A DNA stretch of 50,157 nt from UBA5862 sp002408105. Its GTDB lineage: Bacteria > Pseudomonadota > Gammaproteobacteria > Pseudomonadales > UBA5862. The notes beneath the pieces were generated by a model. That model saw nothing but the letters and a program-made list of their open reading frames with translations. It ran no database searches and was not told the DNA's origin. Below are positions 1 to 7,453 of this stretch, piece after piece (position 1 is the stretch's first letter; each line of letters opens with the position of its first letter). The stretch spans positions 1-50,157 of the forward strand of contig JAXHVB010000097.1 in NCBI GenBank assembly GCA_034189125.1, read 5' to 3'. A program made the position numbers and the translations under genes.

Positions 1-144
1 GCCTGCGCCGGGCAATGGGCCCCTCGGGTAGTCGTCTGCAAGCAGGTGTAGCCGAACGCCGCCACAGTCGGGCAAGGTGCGGGGCACAGGTTCGAGCCAG
101 CCCGGCAGATCGGGGTCAATTGGTTCGGGGGTTGCGGTGGGCAT
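1..144 (-). CDS. N-terminal fragment of a possible class I SAM-dependent methyltransferase (runs off the left edge)
   Basis: An open frame of 48 codons begins at an ATG (bases 144-142, minus strand) and continues without a stop to the window edge. The readable N-terminus contains the stretch RLHLLADDYPRGPL. This recalls the start of PrmA / nicotinamide N-methylase-like methyltransferases, where a 'lpe..lrL.Ll..dyp..pl' segment precedes the catalytic domain. The SAM-binding motif would lie outside the window, so the family is a guess from a short segment. The gene is divergent from cca, with about 100 bases between the two starts. I see no good Shine-Dalgarno. An in-frame stop lies eight codons upstream of the ATG. 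Confidence 0.42.
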   Translation of the reverse strand, partial: MPTATPEPIDPDLPGWLEPVPRTLPDCGGVRLHLLADDYPRGPLPGAG

Positions 145-243
145 TGTGTGGTCGCAGGGGTTTGGTCATCACCCATGGGCTGCTTGAGCGTAAGGCCGGT
201 CGGGGCCAATGGCGAGAGACAGGTTTCGCAGGGAGAACAGCTG

Positions 244-1455
244 GTGCAAGTGTACTTGGTGGGCGGGGCAGTGCGAGACCGGCTCCTGGGCCGGTCGGTG
301 AACGAGCGCGACTGGGTGGTTGTGGGCAGCACCGAGGACGAGATGCTCGCCCAGGGCTTTCGCCGGGTCGGGCGGGACTTCCCGGTATTCCTGCATCCGC
401 AAACAGGTGAGGAGTACGCGCTGGCTCGGACCGAGCGCAAACGGGGTAGAGGGCACCGTGGTTTTGACGTGCAGGCATCGCCAGATGTCACCCTGGAAGC
501 GGACTTGAGTCGGCGCGACCTCAGCGTGAACGCCATCGCTCAGGCGGATGACGGCACCTTGATCGACCCCTACGGCGGCATCGAAGACTTGCGTGCCCGG
601 CGGCTTCGGCACCTGTCGCCGGCATTCGCCGAGGATCCGCTCCGCGTGCTCCGGGTGGCCCGGTTTTGGGCACGGTATGCGGAACTCGGATTCAGGGTCG
701 CCGAGCAAACCTGGGAGCTGATGACGCAGATGAGTCGATCGGGCGAGCTCGATTCCCTGACGCCAGAGCGGGTCTGGGGTGAATTCCAGCGTGCGCTGGA
801 CGAACCGCAGCCGGAGCGCTTCGTGGAGCTGTTGCGGCGCTGTGAAGCGTTGCCCGTGCTGTTTCCTGAGTTTGCGCGCCTGTACGCGGTGGCCATGCCG
901 GACGGGTCGTCGCCATCGGTTGGGCTGCATTGCGAAGAGGCGTTGGCGGCTGCGGCGCGCTCCGGCGCGCAGTCTGAGCAGCGTTTTGCAGCCTGGGTTG
1001 CGGATCTGACCGCAGCGCCACCGGCGTGCATCGCCAACGACACCAGTAAAGGACGCGGTGCGGCCGATGCTGAGTTGCAGCGCTGGTGCCGACGGGTGCG
1101 TGCCCCCAACCGTTTTCGTGAAACCGCCGCGGCGATGGTCCGCGGTCTGGCCTGTGCCGCCAGTGCTGGGCTTGGCCCTACGTCTGTGCTTGAGGTTTTG
1201 GAGGCCTTGGATGCGCTGCGTCGACCGGAACGGCTGGACGATTTCCTTGTGGTGCGCGCGGCGCACCAAAGCGCGCGCGGCGAGGGTGCTGGCTGCGACG
1301 CGCCGTTCTGGCGCACCGCACTGGAGCATGCGAGGGCGGTGAGCGCGCGGCACCATGTACAGGCCGGCCTGTCCGGCGAGCAAATTGCCGATCGACTGCG
1401 ACAGGACCGCTTGACTGCGCTCGAGGCGCTGATCGAAGCGCGGCGCAAAGCCTGA
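244..1455 (+). CDS. cca: CCA-adding tRNA nucleotidyltransferase (class II)
   Basis: Adds or repairs the 3' CCA of tRNAs from CTP and ATP in the cytoplasm. The 403-residue product starts VQVYLVGGAVRDRLLG, the class II nucleotidyltransferase signature. It then has RDWVVVGS, GRDFPVFLHP, EEYALARTER, the RRDLSVNAIA helix and EDPLRVLRVARF, matching E. coli-type Cca in order and spacing. I chose the GTG at 244 because it aligns with the family start and has AGGGAGA about 8 bases upstream; the frame is open further 5' without homology. Two oddities: the metal-binding DxD reads ExD (ERDW), and the C-terminal HD domain, normally with an H-D pair in a 'HDLGK' context, here reads WVADLTAA. The extra phosphatase/phosphodiesterase activities known for E. 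coli Cca are therefore probably absent. Confidence 0.95.
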   Translation: MQVYLVGGAVRDRLLGRSVNERDWVVVGSTEDEMLAQGFRRVGRDFPVFLHPQTGEEYALARTERKRGRGHRGFDVQASPDVTLEADLSRRDLSVNAIAQADDGTLIDPYGGIEDLRARRLRHLSPAFAEDPLRVLRVARFWARYAELGFRVAEQTWELMTQMSRSGELDSLTPERVWGEFQRALDEPQPERFVELLRRCEALPVLFPEFARLYAVAMPDGSSPSVGLHCEEALAAAARSGAQSEQRFAAWVADLTAAPPACIANDTSKGRGAADAELQRWCRRVRAPNRFRETAAAMVRGLACAASAGLGPTSVLEVLEALDALRRPERLDDFLVVRAAHQSARGEGAGCDAPFWRTALEHARAVSARHHVQAGLSGEQIADRLRQDRLTALEALIEARRKA

Positions 1456-1507
1456 GCAAAATCCTGGGTCGGCGGAGCAGTTGTGTTGCCCTACACTGTG
1501 CAGCGCG

Positions 1508-1530
1508 CCGGCGGGCGGATGTGCCGCCGG
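1508..1530 (+). repeat. Perfect 7-bp inverted repeat between cca and the cytochrome gene
   Basis: CCGGCGG at 1508-1514 and CCGCCGG at 1524-1530 are exact reverse complements around a 9-base loop. The repeat lies between the cca stop and the cytochrome c start, 30 bases before that ATG. There is no T-run after it, so a classic intrinsic terminator is unlikely. It may protect or structure the cytochrome leader, or end cca transcription weakly. Confidence 0.5.
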
Positions 1531-1559
1531 GTCACCACTATCAAGTTGGAGTTGCGTAC

Positions 1560-1898
1560 ATGAAAGTGTTGAAATTGCTTGGGTGCCTGGCTTTTCTGGG
1601 GACTGCGCCGCTGCTGCAGGCCGCCGACCCGGCCGCGGGAAAGCAGGTCGCCGGGCGGGTCTGCGTCGCGTGCCACGGAGCCACGGGCAAATCGACCAAC
1701 CCCATGTACCCGAACCTTGGGGGACAGTCTGAGGCCTATCTGGCCAGCTCCATTCGTGCGTACAAGACCGGTGACCGCAGCGGCGGAATGAGTGCGGTCA
1801 TGAAGCCCATGGTGAGTGGTTTGAGTGACGCGGACATCAACAACCTTGCCGCGTACTATGCGGCGCAGAGTCCCTGCGCCACGCTGCCCGCCAAGTGA
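1560..1898 (+). CDS. Small periplasmic c-type cytochrome (class I, c4/c5-like)
   Basis: A predicted periplasmic single-haem electron carrier of 112 residues. Residues 1-21 form a Sec signal peptide with a hydrophobic core and a cleavage site near LQA/AD. Covalent haem attachment is at CVACH (residues 35-39). Met81 or Met84 (MKPM) is the likely sixth iron ligand, and the C-terminal helix carries the usual 'D..NLAAYYA' of cytochrome c553/c4-type domains. The start ATG has GGAG about 9 bases upstream. The gene sits alone between cca and the convergent tsaD, so its redox partner cannot be read from context. Specific subclass is uncertain. Confidence 0.9.
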   Translation: MKVLKLLGCLAFLGTAPLLQAADPAAGKQVAGRVCVACHGATGKSTNPMYPNLGGQSEAYLASSIRAYKTGDRSGGMSAVMKPMVSGLSDADINNLAAYYAAQSPCATLPAK

Positions 1899-1915
1899 GG
1901 TGTGCCCACCGCGCG

Positions 1916-2941
1916 TCACGGAGGGGTGAGCGACTCCAGTGACCAGCGCGGCCGGGCAAGCACGGCTGTTCCTGTGCTGCCGCCGGCGGCGAGGCGCAGG
2001 GCGCCGGCCAGCGCGATCATGGCGCCGTTGTCGGTGCAGTACCGCGGGTGGGGGCAATGCAACTCGGCCTGCTGTGCCTGGGCCATGGCCTCAAGCCGGG
2101 CCCGTAGGCGCTCGTTGGCGCTGACGCCGCCGGCGATCACCAGGCGGGTCAGCCCGGTTGCACTGAGCGCGCGGCGGCATTTGATCACCAGGGTATCGAC
2201 CACTGCATCCTCGAATGCTCGCGCGATGTCGGCGCGGGTCGCGTCGTTCAGCGTTCCGTTGGCTTGTGCGGATTCAACCGTGTTGCGCGTGAAGGTTTTC
2301 AGGCCGCTGAAACTGAAATCCAGCCCCGGCCGGTCCGTCATTGGCCGCGGGAACCGGTAGCGGTCCGGGTTCCCCTGGGTTGCCAGGCGCGCCAACGCAG
2401 GGCCTCCGGGGTAGTCAAGCCCAAGTTGCACTGCGGCTTTGTCGAACGCTTCTCCCGCTGCGTCGTCCACGGATTCGCCAATGAGCCGATAGACCCCGAC
2501 GCCCTGGACCTCGACCAGCTGGGTGTGGCCCCCGGAAACCAGCAATGCAACGAAGGGAAACTCGGGCGGGTCAGGTGCAAGCATGGGCGCCAACAGGTGA
2601 CCCTCCATGTGGTGCACCTCCATCGCCGGGATGTTGGCTGCGAACGCAAGGCTGCGTCCCACCGCTGCGCCGACCAGCAGCGCACCCATTAGGCCAGGGC
2701 CCGCCGTATAGGCCACACCATCCAGGTCGTTGACTGAAAGGCCAGCATCCTTGAGTGCCTGCCGCACCAAGGGGAGTGTGCGGCGGATGTGGTCTCTGGA
2801 AGCGAGTTCAGGCACCACGCCGCCGTATTCCACGTGGAGGTCCGCTTGGCTGTGCAGTGTTTCGGCGAGCAGCCCTGCGCGGGTGTCGTAGACGGCTACA
2901 CCGGTTTCGTCGCAGGAGGTTTCAATGCCCAGGACGCGCAT
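1916..2941 (-). CDS. tsaD: tRNA N6-adenosine threonylcarbamoyltransferase TsaD
   Basis: Transfers the threonylcarbamoyl group from TC-AMP to A37 of ANN-decoding tRNAs, working with TsaB and TsaE. The 341-residue product opens MRVLGIETSCDETG, the ASKHA fold start of the Kae1/Gcp family. It has the metal-binding HHMEGH at 110-115, LLVSGGHTQL, the FSFSGLKT block and a C-terminal YCTDNGAMIA with the conserved Asp. Full length compared with E. coli TsaD (about 337 residues). It converges with the cytochrome gene and diverges from the EAL gene. In many gammaproteobacteria tsaD is divergent from rpsU; here the EAL gene is inserted between them. A promoter candidate is annotated just upstream. Confidence 0.97.
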   Translation of the reverse strand: MRVLGIETSCDETGVAVYDTRAGLLAETLHSQADLHVEYGGVVPELASRDHIRRTLPLVRQALKDAGLSVNDLDGVAYTAGPGLMGALLVGAAVGRSLAFAANIPAMEVHHMEGHLLAPMLAPDPPEFPFVALLVSGGHTQLVEVQGVGVYRLIGESVDDAAGEAFDKAAVQLGLDYPGGPALARLATQGNPDRYRFPRPMTDRPGLDFSFSGLKTFTRNTVESAQANGTLNDATRADIARAFEDAVVDTLVIKCRRALSATGLTRLVIAGGVSANERLRARLEAMAQAQQAELHCPHPRYCTDNGAMIALAGALRLAAGGSTGTAVLARPRWSLESLTPP

Positions 2942-2970
2942 GCAGTGGCACTTTTGGCGGCAAAACCCGC

Positions 2971-2979
2971 ATTATACCA
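2971..2979 (-). promoter_or_regulatory. Extended -10 promoter for tsaD
   Basis: On the minus strand the bases read TGGTATAAT: a perfect TATAAT with the TGn extension, about 30 bases upstream of the tsaD ATG. No good -35 is seen 16-18 bases further up, which is common for extended -10 promoters. The implied start of transcription is near 2964. Confidence 0.6.
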
Positions 2980-3074
2980 CCCGGCGCTCGCAGGCTGGTC
3001 TAAGCTTAGGGACGCCACCACCCCCATCTGGAGACCGAGCAGCATGCGAATTTCCAGTGCAGTTGGGCCTTTGA

Positions 3075-4319
3075 ATGCTTTTGAATAAAGATCCCGCAGA
3101 GCATCCCCAGGGAGCACCGACGCTTGCCGAGTCGCCGCAGGCTGAGTGGTCTGCCCACCAACTGCATAGCCATTTTCAACCCATCGTAAGTCTTGCGCAC
3201 AGCCGAGTGGTGGGGCACGAAGCCTTGTTGCGCGCGACCACCGGAAACGGCCTGCCGGTCAGTCCGCAGGAGCTGTTCGCCAAGGCGGAGCGGTGCGGTG
3301 AGGTGGACGTCCTTGATCGGCGGGCATTGGCAACCCACTTTGCCGGCTACGCCCAAGCCAAGCCCGAGGGCTGGCTGTTCGTCAATGTTGCGGCCCGGCG
3401 CTTTTCCACCGACCCCAACCTGGCTGCAGAGCTGTTCGATGCGCTGTCCGCCCAGGGGCTCCTGCCGAGTCAAGTGGTCATCGAAGTGTTGGAGTCGGAG
3501 CTACAAGACTCAGCGGTGTTGCGGCAAACCGTCGAGGAGCTGCATGAGTACGGCTGTCTCATTGCGCTTGACGACTTCGGTGCGGGACACTCCAACCTCG
3601 ATCGCATCTGGCGCCTCAAACCACACCTGATCAAACTCGACCGTTCGTTGGTTGGAGCGGCAGCGCGCGAGCCCCTCATCAACCGGATCATGCCCGGATT
3701 GGTCGGCTTGATTCACGAGGCCAACGCTCTGGTGTTGATGGAGGGCGTGGAAACCGAGCGTGAAGCCTTGATCGCGATGGAAGCGGACGTTGACCTGGTG
3801 CAGGGCTATTATTTCGGGCGCCCCGCCGCGACGCTGCAGGGCCCGACAGTGGCCCACACCCAGCTTGATCGGCTCTGGTCATTGCATGGGTCGACCGCTG
3901 GCCTCACGCGCCAGCGCCACCGGGAATTCATCGCACCGTACCGCAATGCCATTGGGTACGGTGCGAGCCTGCTGCGTGCGGGTTACGCCCTTGAAGCCGC
4001 TGCGCAGCCATTCATGGCGCTGGCCCAAGCCGAGTGTTGCTTTTTGCTGGATGCCGATGGCATTCAGGTGGGAGCCAACGTCGGCCGCAGTGGCGCACCC
4101 TCTGCCGCCGATGCGCGGTTTGAGCCACTGCGCAGCCAAAGCGGCGCCGTGTGGTCCAGGCGCCCCTACTTTCAGCGGGCCTTAAGCCGCCCAGGGGCTG
4201 TGCATGTGACAAGGCCGTACTTTTCCCTGGCAGGGCTCGCGCAGTGCATCACCGTCTCGGTCGCAGAGCGGGTCGGCGAGCAGATGCGAATTTTTTGCGG
4301 TGACGTACGGATTCCCTAG
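3075..4319 (+). CDS. Cyclic-di-GMP phosphodiesterase (EAL domain) with a C-terminal sensor-like domain
   Basis: Predicted to hydrolyse c-di-GMP to pGpG. In the 414-residue product the EAL domain spans about 25-260 and keeps the residues needed for activity: E49-A-L, N104 in FVNVAAR, the Glu of EVLES near 140, D166-D167 in ALDDFGAG, K187 in IKLD, E224 in EGVET and Q243 in QGYYFGRP. The remaining 140 residues (275-414) have no transmembrane segment and include FLLDADGIQ, RRPYFQRAL and VTRPYFS, which resembles a Cache/PDC-type ligand-binding fold placed unusually at the C-terminus. No signal peptide, so probably cytoplasmic. It lies between tsaD and rpsU, with a weak ribosome site. Confidence 0.9.
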   Translation: MLLNKDPAEHPQGAPTLAESPQAEWSAHQLHSHFQPIVSLAHSRVVGHEALLRATTGNGLPVSPQELFAKAERCGEVDVLDRRALATHFAGYAQAKPEGWLFVNVAARRFSTDPNLAAELFDALSAQGLLPSQVVIEVLESELQDSAVLRQTVEELHEYGCLIALDDFGAGHSNLDRIWRLKPHLIKLDRSLVGAAAREPLINRIMPGLVGLIHEANALVLMEGVETEREALIAMEADVDLVQGYYFGRPAATLQGPTVAHTQLDRLWSLHGSTAGLTRQRHREFIAPYRNAIGYGASLLRAGYALEAAAQPFMALAQAECCFLLDADGIQVGANVGRSGAPSAADARFEPLRSQSGAVWSRRPYFQRALSRPGAVHVTRPYFSLAGLAQCITVSVAERVGEQMRIFCGDVRIP

Positions 4320-4331
4320 CGCCGGTTCGGG

Positions 4332-4360
4332 TTGCCAGGCTTTTCGCTACGCCCTAAACT
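4332..4360 (+). promoter_or_regulatory. Sigma-70 promoter for the rpsU-yqeY-dnaG-rpoD operon
   Basis: TTGCCA (4332-4337) and TAAACT (4355-4360) are separated by exactly 17 bases. Transcription would start near 4367, about 60 bases before the rpsU ATG. Position and spacing fit the main promoter of the macromolecular synthesis operon. Confidence 0.65.
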
Positions 4361-4427
4361 ACGCGCCCATTTTCCAACACTCCCGACCCGACGCCATTGA
4401 TCGAGAGTTCACGCATTTAGAGACCTT

Positions 4428-4643
4428 ATGCCGCAAGTCAAAGTCAAAGAGAACGAGCCGTTTGATGTCGCATTGCGTCGCTTCAAGCGTTCGTGCGAGA
4501 AAGCAGGCATCCTCGCCGAGGTGCGCCGCAGAGAGTTCTATGAAAAGCCGACGGCTGTGCGTAAGCGCAAGGCTGCTGCTGCCGTCAAGCGCCACGCCAA
4601 GAAACTGCAGCGCGAATCACGTCGCGCATCCCGCCCATATTAA
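4428..4643 (+). CDS. rpsU: 30S ribosomal protein S21
   Basis: Small subunit protein that helps base-pairing between mRNA Shine-Dalgarno sequences and 16S rRNA. The 71-residue, Arg/Lys-rich product (PQVKVKENEPFDVALRRF, then SCEKAGILAEVRRREFYEKP) matches S21 of gammaproteobacteria over its whole length. It is the first gene of the classic rpsU-(yqeY)-dnaG-rpoD operon, which links ribosome, primase and sigma factor synthesis. Confidence 0.99.
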   Translation: MPQVKVKENEPFDVALRRFKRSCEKAGILAEVRRREFYEKPTAVRKRKAAAAVKRHAKKLQRESRRASRPY

Positions 4644-4754
4644 GCTGCTGGGTGGCCTGCGCGCGCGGGCTTGCGCTGTGTTCGAGGGCACCTGTCTCCT
4701 CCTGTCGGGTCGGCCCACCTCTCTGGTCTCGGGTTCGCCCTTGGGCGGCTTCGC

Positions 4755-5198
4755 ATGAGTGTCCGAGATCACCTCAGTGAGGCCGTCAAGGCCAGCCTGA
4801 AAGCTGGTGACAAGCGCCGGGTGGGTGCGCTGCGTCTGGCATTGGCGGAGATTCAACGCCAGGAAGTCGACCAACGCGGCTCCTTGCCCGATGAAGGCGC
4901 TGTGCAGCTGCTCAGCAAGATGGTCAAGCAGCGCTGTGATTCAGCGGCTCAGTTTGAACAGGCAGAGCGCGCGGACCTCGCCGAGCAAGAGCGGTACGAG
5001 ATTGCGGTGCTCTCTGCGTTTTTGCCGCGGCCGCTGGATGCGGGCGAATTGGCGGCCCTCGTCGATGAGGCGCTCGCGACCACCGCGGCGCAGGACATGT
5101 CCTCCATGGGCGCCGTGATGAATTGGCTTCGCCCGCGCGTGCAGGGCCGTGCCGACATGTCAGCCGTCAGCCGGCTGGTCCGGACCCGCCTGAAGTAG
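4755..5198 (+). CDS. GatB/YqeY domain-containing protein
   Basis: A 147-residue YqeY-family protein, related to the C-terminal tRNA-binding helical domain of GatB. Its exact role is not established. Family features seen are the start SVRDHLSEAVKASLKAGDK, the LRLALAEIQRQEVDQRG helix, the YEIAVLSAFLPRPL segment and the C-terminal MGAVMNWLRPRVQGRADM block. The start ATG at 4755 matches the family N-terminus. A short hairpin (CGCCC 4736-4740 with GGGCG 4743-4747) sits 7 bases before it, and no clear Shine-Dalgarno is visible, so translation may be weak or coupled. A yqeY gene between rpsU and dnaG is common in Pseudomonas-like gammaproteobacteria. Confidence 0.93.
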   Translation: MSVRDHLSEAVKASLKAGDKRRVGALRLALAEIQRQEVDQRGSLPDEGAVQLLSKMVKQRCDSAAQFEQAERADLAEQERYEIAVLSAFLPRPLDAGELAALVDEALATTAAQDMSSMGAVMNWLRPRVQGRADMSAVSRLVRTRLK

Positions 5199-5337
5199 GA
5201 CAACTCCAGCGCCAGAGGGCTGCGATTCTCGGCGGCGTGCGTATTCGATGTACATCCGGTTCCACTGAGGCCACAATCGGACGGTCATTTCAAGTGGGCG
5301 TGCGCCCCGGTGGCCGGTGTCCAGAGCGGGTGGCTTG

Positions 5338-7131
5338 ATGGCATCACGAATTCCGCAAGAGTTCATCGACCAGTTGCTGGACCGTGTCGACCTCGTGGAG
5401 TTGGTCGGTGAGCGTGTTTCCCTCCGTCGATCGGGCAGCAACCACCTCGGCCTGTGCCCATTTCACGACGAAAAAACTCCGTCCTTCTCTGTCAGTCGGG
5501 ACAAACAGCTGTATCACTGTTTCGGCTGCGGGGCGGGGGGCAACGCGTTGGGCTTTCTGATGGAGTTCGATCGGCTCGAGTTCCCCGCTGCGGTCGAGGT
5601 GCTCGCGCGCCGGGAGGGCCTCCCGATGCCCGACGACCAACGTGGCGATGACGGTGCGGGCCAGGCTCGGACCCGAGCATGGCATGGGCTGATGGAGCAG
5701 GTCGCCCGCTACTACCAGGCGCAGCTCAGCGAACATCCCGCCGGCGCCCAGGCACAGCGGTACCTGGCGCACAGGGGTGTCGACGAAGCCAGTGCCAAAG
5801 CCTTTGGGGTTGGTTTTGCGCCCCCCGGAAGTGGCCACCTGGTGCAGCGCTTTGCAGGGCAAGAGGCTGCGCTTTTGGAGCTTGGTCTTCTGGGCCGCAG
5901 CGAGGGTGGGCGGCTGTACGACCGGTTTCGCCATCGCCTGCTGTTTCCCATCCGCGACTTGCGTGGACGCACGCTGGGTTTTGGCGGGCGGGTGCTCGGA
6001 GATGGCCACCCCAAGTACCTGAATTCGCCCGAGACGCCTTTGTTCCATAAGGGCAGGGTGCTGTACGGGCTCTTCGAAGCCATGCAGGCCCGCCCCAGAC
6101 CGGATCGATTGTACTTCGTTGAAGGGTATATGGATGTTGTGGCGCTGGCGCAGGCGGGGGTGGCCGGAGGGGTCGCTACCCTGGGCACTGCGACCTCTCG
6201 TGACCACCTTCAGTTGGCCTTGCGCCGGGTCAGCCAGCTGGTGTTTTGTTTCGACGGGGACCAGGCAGGACGGCGCGCGGCGCGCCAGGCACTGGAGACC
6301 GCGCTGCCCTTGATGGACGATGGCCGGCAGGTTCACTTTCTGATGCTTCCCGACGGTGAAGACCCGGACAGCCTGATTCGCCGCGGCGGGGCTGCCGCCT
6401 GGGATGAGGCGGTGGCAAGGGCGCAGCCGCTGTCCGAGTACCTGTTCGCGGAGCTTGCGAGGCAAGTTGACCTATCTACGGTGGACGGTCGCGCCAGGCT
6501 CGCAAGTGAGGCCCGCCCGCTTCTGGCGCTGCTGCCCGACGGAGCATTCCGTTTGCTGATGACCGAAGAGTTGGCTGCACGCACTGGGATTGCGCCGAGC
6601 GCGATGCGCGAGCTGCTTGAGCCGCGCCAGCCCCCGCTCGCACCCCCAGAGCGCGCGAGGCCTGAAACACCCGCCCCTCGCCGCCGCCGGGCGGGGTCTG
6701 TCGCTCCGGAACGCTGGCGCCATCGACTTCCGCCGGAGCGCCTGGCCCTGGCCTTGCTGCTGCAACAGCCGCAGTTCGCGGCCCAGGTCGAGCTGCCAGC
6801 GGAGCTCGCTGGGGCTCGCGATGGCGCGACCAGGCTGTTGCTGAGGTTGATGGAGCGCGCGCGACGCGACGCGATTCTGTCCCCCGCTGCGCTATTGGGC
6901 CATGGCTTTGGGTTTGGCGAGCAGGAATTGCTGGCTGAGCTGGCCACCATTGAGGTGCCCCTTGCACCCGAGGCGGCCCGGGTGGAGTTCGCCGCAGCTC
7001 TAAAGAGGCTCTGCGAGCGCGAGCGCTCCAGTGAGCTCGACGCCCTGCTGGAACGGCCCTTGGCAGAGCTGTCTGTCGAAGACCGCAAGGTGCTCAATGA
7101 GTTGCTGCAGCGGCCCGGGCGCGGGGATTGA
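5338..7131 (+). CDS. dnaG: DNA primase
   Basis: Synthesises RNA primers at the replication fork in partnership with DnaB. The 597-residue product has a CHC2 zinc-binding domain with C40, H43, C61, C64 (CPFH and CFGC), then the RNA polymerase core. Its TOPRIM fold shows VEGYMDVVAL and FDGDQAGRRA, with the conserved Glu and Asp metal ligands. A proline/arginine-rich linker around 440-470 leads to the C-terminal helicase-binding domain. ATG 5338 fits the family start (IPQEFIDQLLDRVD); a GTG seven codons upstream is possible. The preceding 139 bases hold no gene and no promoter I trust. The stop codon overlaps a heat-shock-type promoter motif for rpoD. Confidence 0.98.
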   Translation: MASRIPQEFIDQLLDRVDLVELVGERVSLRRSGSNHLGLCPFHDEKTPSFSVSRDKQLYHCFGCGAGGNALGFLMEFDRLEFPAAVEVLARREGLPMPDDQRGDDGAGQARTRAWHGLMEQVARYYQAQLSEHPAGAQAQRYLAHRGVDEASAKAFGVGFAPPGSGHLVQRFAGQEAALLELGLLGRSEGGRLYDRFRHRLLFPIRDLRGRTLGFGGRVLGDGHPKYLNSPETPLFHKGRVLYGLFEAMQARPRPDRLYFVEGYMDVVALAQAGVAGGVATLGTATSRDHLQLALRRVSQLVFCFDGDQAGRRAARQALETALPLMDDGRQVHFLMLPDGEDPDSLIRRGGAAAWDEAVARAQPLSEYLFAELARQVDLSTVDGRARLASEARPLLALLPDGAFRLLMTEELAARTGIAPSAMRELLEPRQPPLAPPERARPETPAPRRRRAGSVAPERWRHRLPPERLALALLLQQPQFAAQVELPAELAGARDGATRLLLRLMERARRDAILSPAALLGHGFGFGEQELLAELATIEVPLAPEAARVEFAAALKRLCERERSSELDALLERPLAELSVEDRKVLNELLQRPGRGD

Positions 7132-7152
7132 AAAGCGCTGCGGCGGCCCCAC
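7128..7152 (+). promoter_or_regulatory. Sigma-32-like heat-shock promoter upstream of rpoD
   Basis: TTGAAA (7128-7133), a 13-base spacer and CCCCAC (7147-7152) match the RpoH -35/-10 pattern in sequence and spacing. The -35 overlaps the dnaG stop codon. In E. coli rpoD also has a heat-shock promoter located in the dnaG 3' region, so position supports function. In GC-rich DNA the C-run alone is weak evidence; the combination is what counts. Confidence 0.5.
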
Positions 7153-7453
7153 TTCCTGAGTCAGTGATGGCGGGTAGAGTGGCTTTCATGTCAGTTTCAT
7201 GGTAACTTGGAAAGCTTATATCTAGCCGTTGCAGGGCCGTTGCTCCAAGTCCGCAGCCGCAGCGCCCGTCGGCTGGCCCTGCCCAGTCTGGCACAGCGAA
7301 CTTCGAACTTGCCGTTGGTCAAACTACACATCGTCACGCGACAGCGCTCGGCCCTCTACGCCGTAGTGCCTCCCGTTTCTTGCACAAGCGGTGTGCGCGC
7401 CCATTCCCTTGAGCGAAGCGCGCACCGTCGATCCAGATTGGTATAGGTGCCCA
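7132..7453 (+). other. 322-bp dnaG-rpoD intergenic region (no gene seen)
   Basis: No coding frame with plausible composition or homology was found here. Besides the heat-shock-like motif at its left edge, there is a possible vegetative promoter, TTTCAT (7195-7200) and TATATC (7217-7222) with a 16-base spacer, which is weak at -35. The rpoD ribosome site AGGTG (7445-7449) is at the right edge. The long gap suggests that rpoD is transcribed partly on its own and has a 5' leader. Confidence 0.5.

Noticed and set aside
169..1383. Long open frame antisense to cca (404 codons)
   Set aside because: Composition is that of a GC-rich shadow frame; cca on the plus strand has full-length homology.
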